A stretch of DNA of 64,000 nt from Symsagittifera roscoffensis. Taxonomy: Eukaryota > Xenacoelomorpha > Acoela > Convolutidae. The position numbers were made by a program, and so were the translations under genes. Within the stretch, counting starts at the first letter, position 1; each line of letters opens with the position of its first letter. The notes beneath the pieces are model-generated. The model was not told where the DNA came from and ran no database searches. It saw only the letters and a program-made list of their open reading frames with translations. Where the stretch lies: contig NW_026970820.1 in the NCBI RefSeq assembly GCF_963678635.1, positions 2,046,001 to 2,110,000 of the forward strand, given 5' to 3'. Positions 60,919-64,000 of the stretch are shown here, piece by piece.

Positions 60919-63128
60919 CACCCTCAAGGTCACGTGACTTAGTTTTGTTTTTGGTATTTTCTGAAACCAAAAGAGAGCGTGGTAATGAATTCAAATCATG
61001 TGCTCAAGCAAATACGTGAACTTCTACGCATTCCCATTCGCAATGCGCCCTTCGGGCGCAAATGCCAATGCTCAATTAATTTTGCCAGGTGAAAACTTTT
61101 TAAAGAAAAATTATGATAAATTTTAACTTAAACTACCACCAAAAAACGGATAGATTTCAAAGTGTGAAATAATCAAGTTTTTGCTAATACCGGGCATGCA
61201 GTGAGACTGATTTCGGCAAAAATAAAATGGAAAATGAAGGAAATGGAAAGAAAAAAATTGTTCAAAATAAGAACGCATTATCAAAAACTTATTTGATCTC
61301 CGCTAATGTCACAATTCCGATCAGACTGATTCCAGATTTTAAGCGTAGAGTTTACGGTTACGGCTGCTCCCTCTACAGGTCCCAGAGGGACCGAGTGAGC
61401 AACCTACCTCGATCCAGGATAACGGATAGTTGTTTTTAATTTTTCACAAAATTTTTTTCACTAATGCTTGTTTTCAATTCCGCATGAGAAGCTGTATAAA
61501 TTTTTTAAAAAATGATTTTATTAATCAATGCTTCCAAGAACAACTGATGTTAGGGGGTTACAAATGCGTTGGTGAAAACTGGTAAGGGATAATGATGAGA
61601 AAAATTGTAAGTTTTCAAATGAATTTAAAAACAGTTTTTTTTCTTTTTTCTTTTGTAAATTGGGAGAAATGAATCAGTTTTTTTTTTGTTTTCCTTGCAC
61701 CACCCACTGTTCTTAAGTAATGAAGAATCCTGTTCTAGCCAATTATAACACTTTGGCAGAAACAACATCAATATGATGTAAAATGTTTTAAAAAAGAGAA
61801 AAAATTAAAAAATATGTTTTTTTTTAAAAAATCAAAATTTAGTTATTTTCAAAAATGTAAAAAAGTGAAAAACAATTGCATATTACGATTCACCGTACCC
61901 AAATTAGTGGGTCTAGTATTTTAAATTATCAAAAAATGTTGAAAATTGTGGATTTTATGAAGTTTTCATTTTGGCTATTTTTCCTTGTCGCCTCCACTTA
62001 AGGCACCTTTGAGCCAACTTGAGAAGCTGGAACCTAAACAAGCTATACAGATAGTCTGAATGAGCCATTTTCAGCGTGATAACACGCCTGGAAGAAAAAA
62101 AAACTCCAGAAACGAAAGAAAATTTTGAACTTTAACCATTTTTCTTCTTCAAATGGCGATACTTAGAATAATTTTTCAGCTGAAAAGTTCAAAAAAAATC
62201 AAAAAATTCAAATTTTGAAGAAATTTAAAAAAAATCTCATCAGTCTGTTCATTGGAGTCTTCGAGGTTCTGGGAGACTTTATCTGGCGACTAACAACAAG
62301 TGGATCACTTATTTTAAAATTTTGAGAAAGGTCAAAAAAACCTGTTTTTACGATTTTTTAGACAGAAATCCGAAAGCAATATCTTGGCTAAAAACAAGAA
62401 TGAGGGCCTAAAATTAGTACAAACAGTACTCCCACATAAAGTACATTAGGTTGGAAACAAAAAATTGACTCCGACTCAAAAATCGTTTTTTAACTTTATT
62501 TCTGAACAAAAAATTGTAAAAAAATCAAAAATTTAAAATTTTTTGAAAAAAATGATTGTTTTGAAAAAGTGCCAATTTTTAGCTGAAACTTTTCATTTTA
62601 GCTAATAAAGCCAGAGCAATGCCCTTCAAGCTCAAATAAATTAATTATGCAAATTATTTTCAAGTTTTTTCGTTAAAGCCTTTTATTTTGAAAAAGTATT
62701 CAAAAATGGGTAAAAAAAAGTCCAAAAAATCAATTTTCTCCGATTCAAAAACCTCCACTACCATGATGATTAGTGCGCTAGATAGGAATGCTGAGATCAA
62801 TTTAGACGTTCTTTCATAAGTATATCGAAATTTTTACTTATTTTTGAGAATTAAGCAGAATAAAAACTTTTCCCAAATTGGGCAAAAAGCCCAAATTAGC
62901 CCAAACACCTGTTAAAAAATGTTGGGTCAAAAAATCACAAAAGGAAACCCCTATTCGTTTGACATTTTAGGGCCGCATGCAAAAAATTAGACCAATCTAA
63001 CCTGACAATTTCGAGAATCAACTTTTTTGTCAAAATTCTCTAAAGACCAATTTAGGGAGATTACTTGTACCGGTGGGGGCCCTACCCCACCTAAAAAATT
63101 TTTGAAATGCTGGAACGCGGCCACCTAG
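60919..63128 (+). repeat. Unit 35, family E (5' type b, 3' type 2)
   Basis: The palindrome is at 60929-60938, H1 at 61045-61059, H2 at 61378-61392 and H3 at 63072-63091. Confidence 0.95.
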
Positions 63129-64000
63129 CACCCTCAAGGTCACGTGACTTATTTTTGTTTTGGGAAATTTCTGAAACCAAAAGAGAGCCTGGTCATGCAT
63201 CGACATCACATCATGTGCTCAAGCAAATACGTGGACTTCTACGCATTCCCATTCGCAGTGCGCCCTTCGGGCGCAAATGCCAATGCTCAATTAATTTCGC
63301 CAGGTGAAAATTTTTTAAAGAAAAATTCTGATAAATTTTAACTTAAACTACCATCAAAAAACGCAAAGATTTCAAAGTGTGAAACAATCAAGTTTTTGCT
63401 ATTACCGGGCATGTAGTGAGACTGAATCCGGCAAAAATAAATTGAAAAACGAAGGAAATGGAAAGAAAAAAATTGTTCAAAATAAGAACGCAACCTCAAA
63501 AACTTATTTGATCTCCGCTAAGGTCATAATTCCGATCAGGCTGATTTCAGATTTTAAGCGTACAATTTACGGTTACGGCTGCTCCCTCTACAGGTCCCAG
63601 AGGGACCGAGTGAGCATCCTACCTCGATCCAGGTTAACGGATAGTTGTTCTTAATTTTTCACAAATTTTTTTTTCACTAATGCTTGTTTTCATTTCCTCA
63701 TGAGAAGCTGTATTAATTTTAAAAAAATTGATTTTATTAATCAATGCTTCCAAGAACAACTGATGTTAGGCGGTTGCAAATGCGGTTGCTGAAAACTAGT
63801 AAGGGATAATGATGAGAAAAAGTGTAAGTTTTCAAATGAATTTAAAAACAGTTTTTTTCTTTTTTCTTTTGTAAATCGGGAGAAATGAATCATTTTTTTT
63901 TTAAGTTTTCCTCGCACCAACCACTGTTCTTAAGAAATGAAGATTCCTGTTCTAGCCGTTTATAACACTTTGGCAGAAAAAACATCAATATGATGTAAAA
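63129..64000 (+). repeat. Unit 36, family E, partial (5' part, type b)
   Basis: The palindrome is at 63139-63148, H1 at 63260-63274 and H2 at 63593-63607. The unit is cut by the window end. The first ~870 bases closely match the unit at 46597. Confidence 0.93.

Larger units (their letters stand above)
1..64000 (+). repeat. Head-to-tail multi-family repeat array covering the whole window
   Basis: Thirty-six junctions ending in CCACCTAG (one CCATCTAG) divide the window into units of about 1.6, 2.2 and 2.5 kb, all in the same orientation and without spacers. The array runs off both ends, so no flanking single-copy DNA is visible. Open frames are short, rich in Phe/Lys/Ser from A/T runs, and often cross unit junctions, so I call no coding sequence anywhere. 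Bodies are AT-rich; the first ~150 and last ~80 bases of each unit are GC-rich and form hairpins. The element class is not established; a Helitron-like rolling-circle element is my preferred guess. Confidence 0.95.

Noticed and set aside
1..64000. CRISPR array or tandem tRNA/5S rRNA cluster
   Set aside because: Unit lengths of 1.6-2.5 kb, no short direct repeats with unique spacers, no cloverleaf, and no 5S-like internal control region were found.
1..64000. Kinetoplast or organelle minicircle concatemer
   Set aside because: The kinetoplast conserved origin word (GGGGTTGGTGTA) was not noticed, and no guide-RNA or organelle gene is seen.

Overview
The whole 64 kb window is one head-to-tail array of long repeat units, all on the + strand. 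I see no convincing protein-coding gene, rRNA, tRNA or CRISPR array. The DNA is AT-rich, full of A/T homopolymer runs, with short GC-rich patches at the unit ends. This points to a eukaryotic satellite or mobile-element array. Motifs such as TTTTGGCGGGAAAA and the general texture remind me of nematode repeats, but the organism cannot be fixed from this sequence.

Units are separated by a sharp junction ending in CCACCTAG (once CCATCTAG). I count 36 junctions: 35 complete units, a partial unit at the left edge and another at the right edge. The units fall into families by their first ~150 bases, body and last ~80 bases. A is ~1.63 kb, B ~1.59 kb, C ~1.64 kb, D ~1.65 kb, E ~2.21 kb and F is a single 2.5 kb unit. 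The order is (B-like partial) A A B B A A C C D D F C A B A D C A C A A D A B B2 E E E E E E A C E E E(partial). Positions 1-42176 mix A-D with one F; from 42177 on E predominates, interrupted by one A and one C unit (55447-58703).

The families differ in sequence but share an architecture. Each has a short palindrome or inverted repeat at the 5' end in most families; hairpin H1 about 80-150 bases in; a middle hairpin H2; an AT-rich body that in A, C, D and F contains internal ~510-522 bp repeats; in most families a GCATGC block about 150 bases before the end; a GC-rich terminal hairpin H3; and the terminal CCACCTAG. H3 keeps its pairing while its sequence changes between families, which suggests selection on the folded strand. 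Exact junctions between any two families, one orientation and a 3' hairpin followed by CTAG resemble tandem non-autonomous rolling-circle (Helitron-like) elements. The 5' ends do not start with TC, however, and no Rep/helicase is present, so this is an inference and not an identification.

The array has been reworked internally. There are near-identical units far apart (11965-13605 and 19411-21043; 2255-3887 and 55447-57075), mosaic units (57076-58703, 30804-32445), a chimera-like unit (16907-19410) and reshuffled 5' and 3' subtypes within E.
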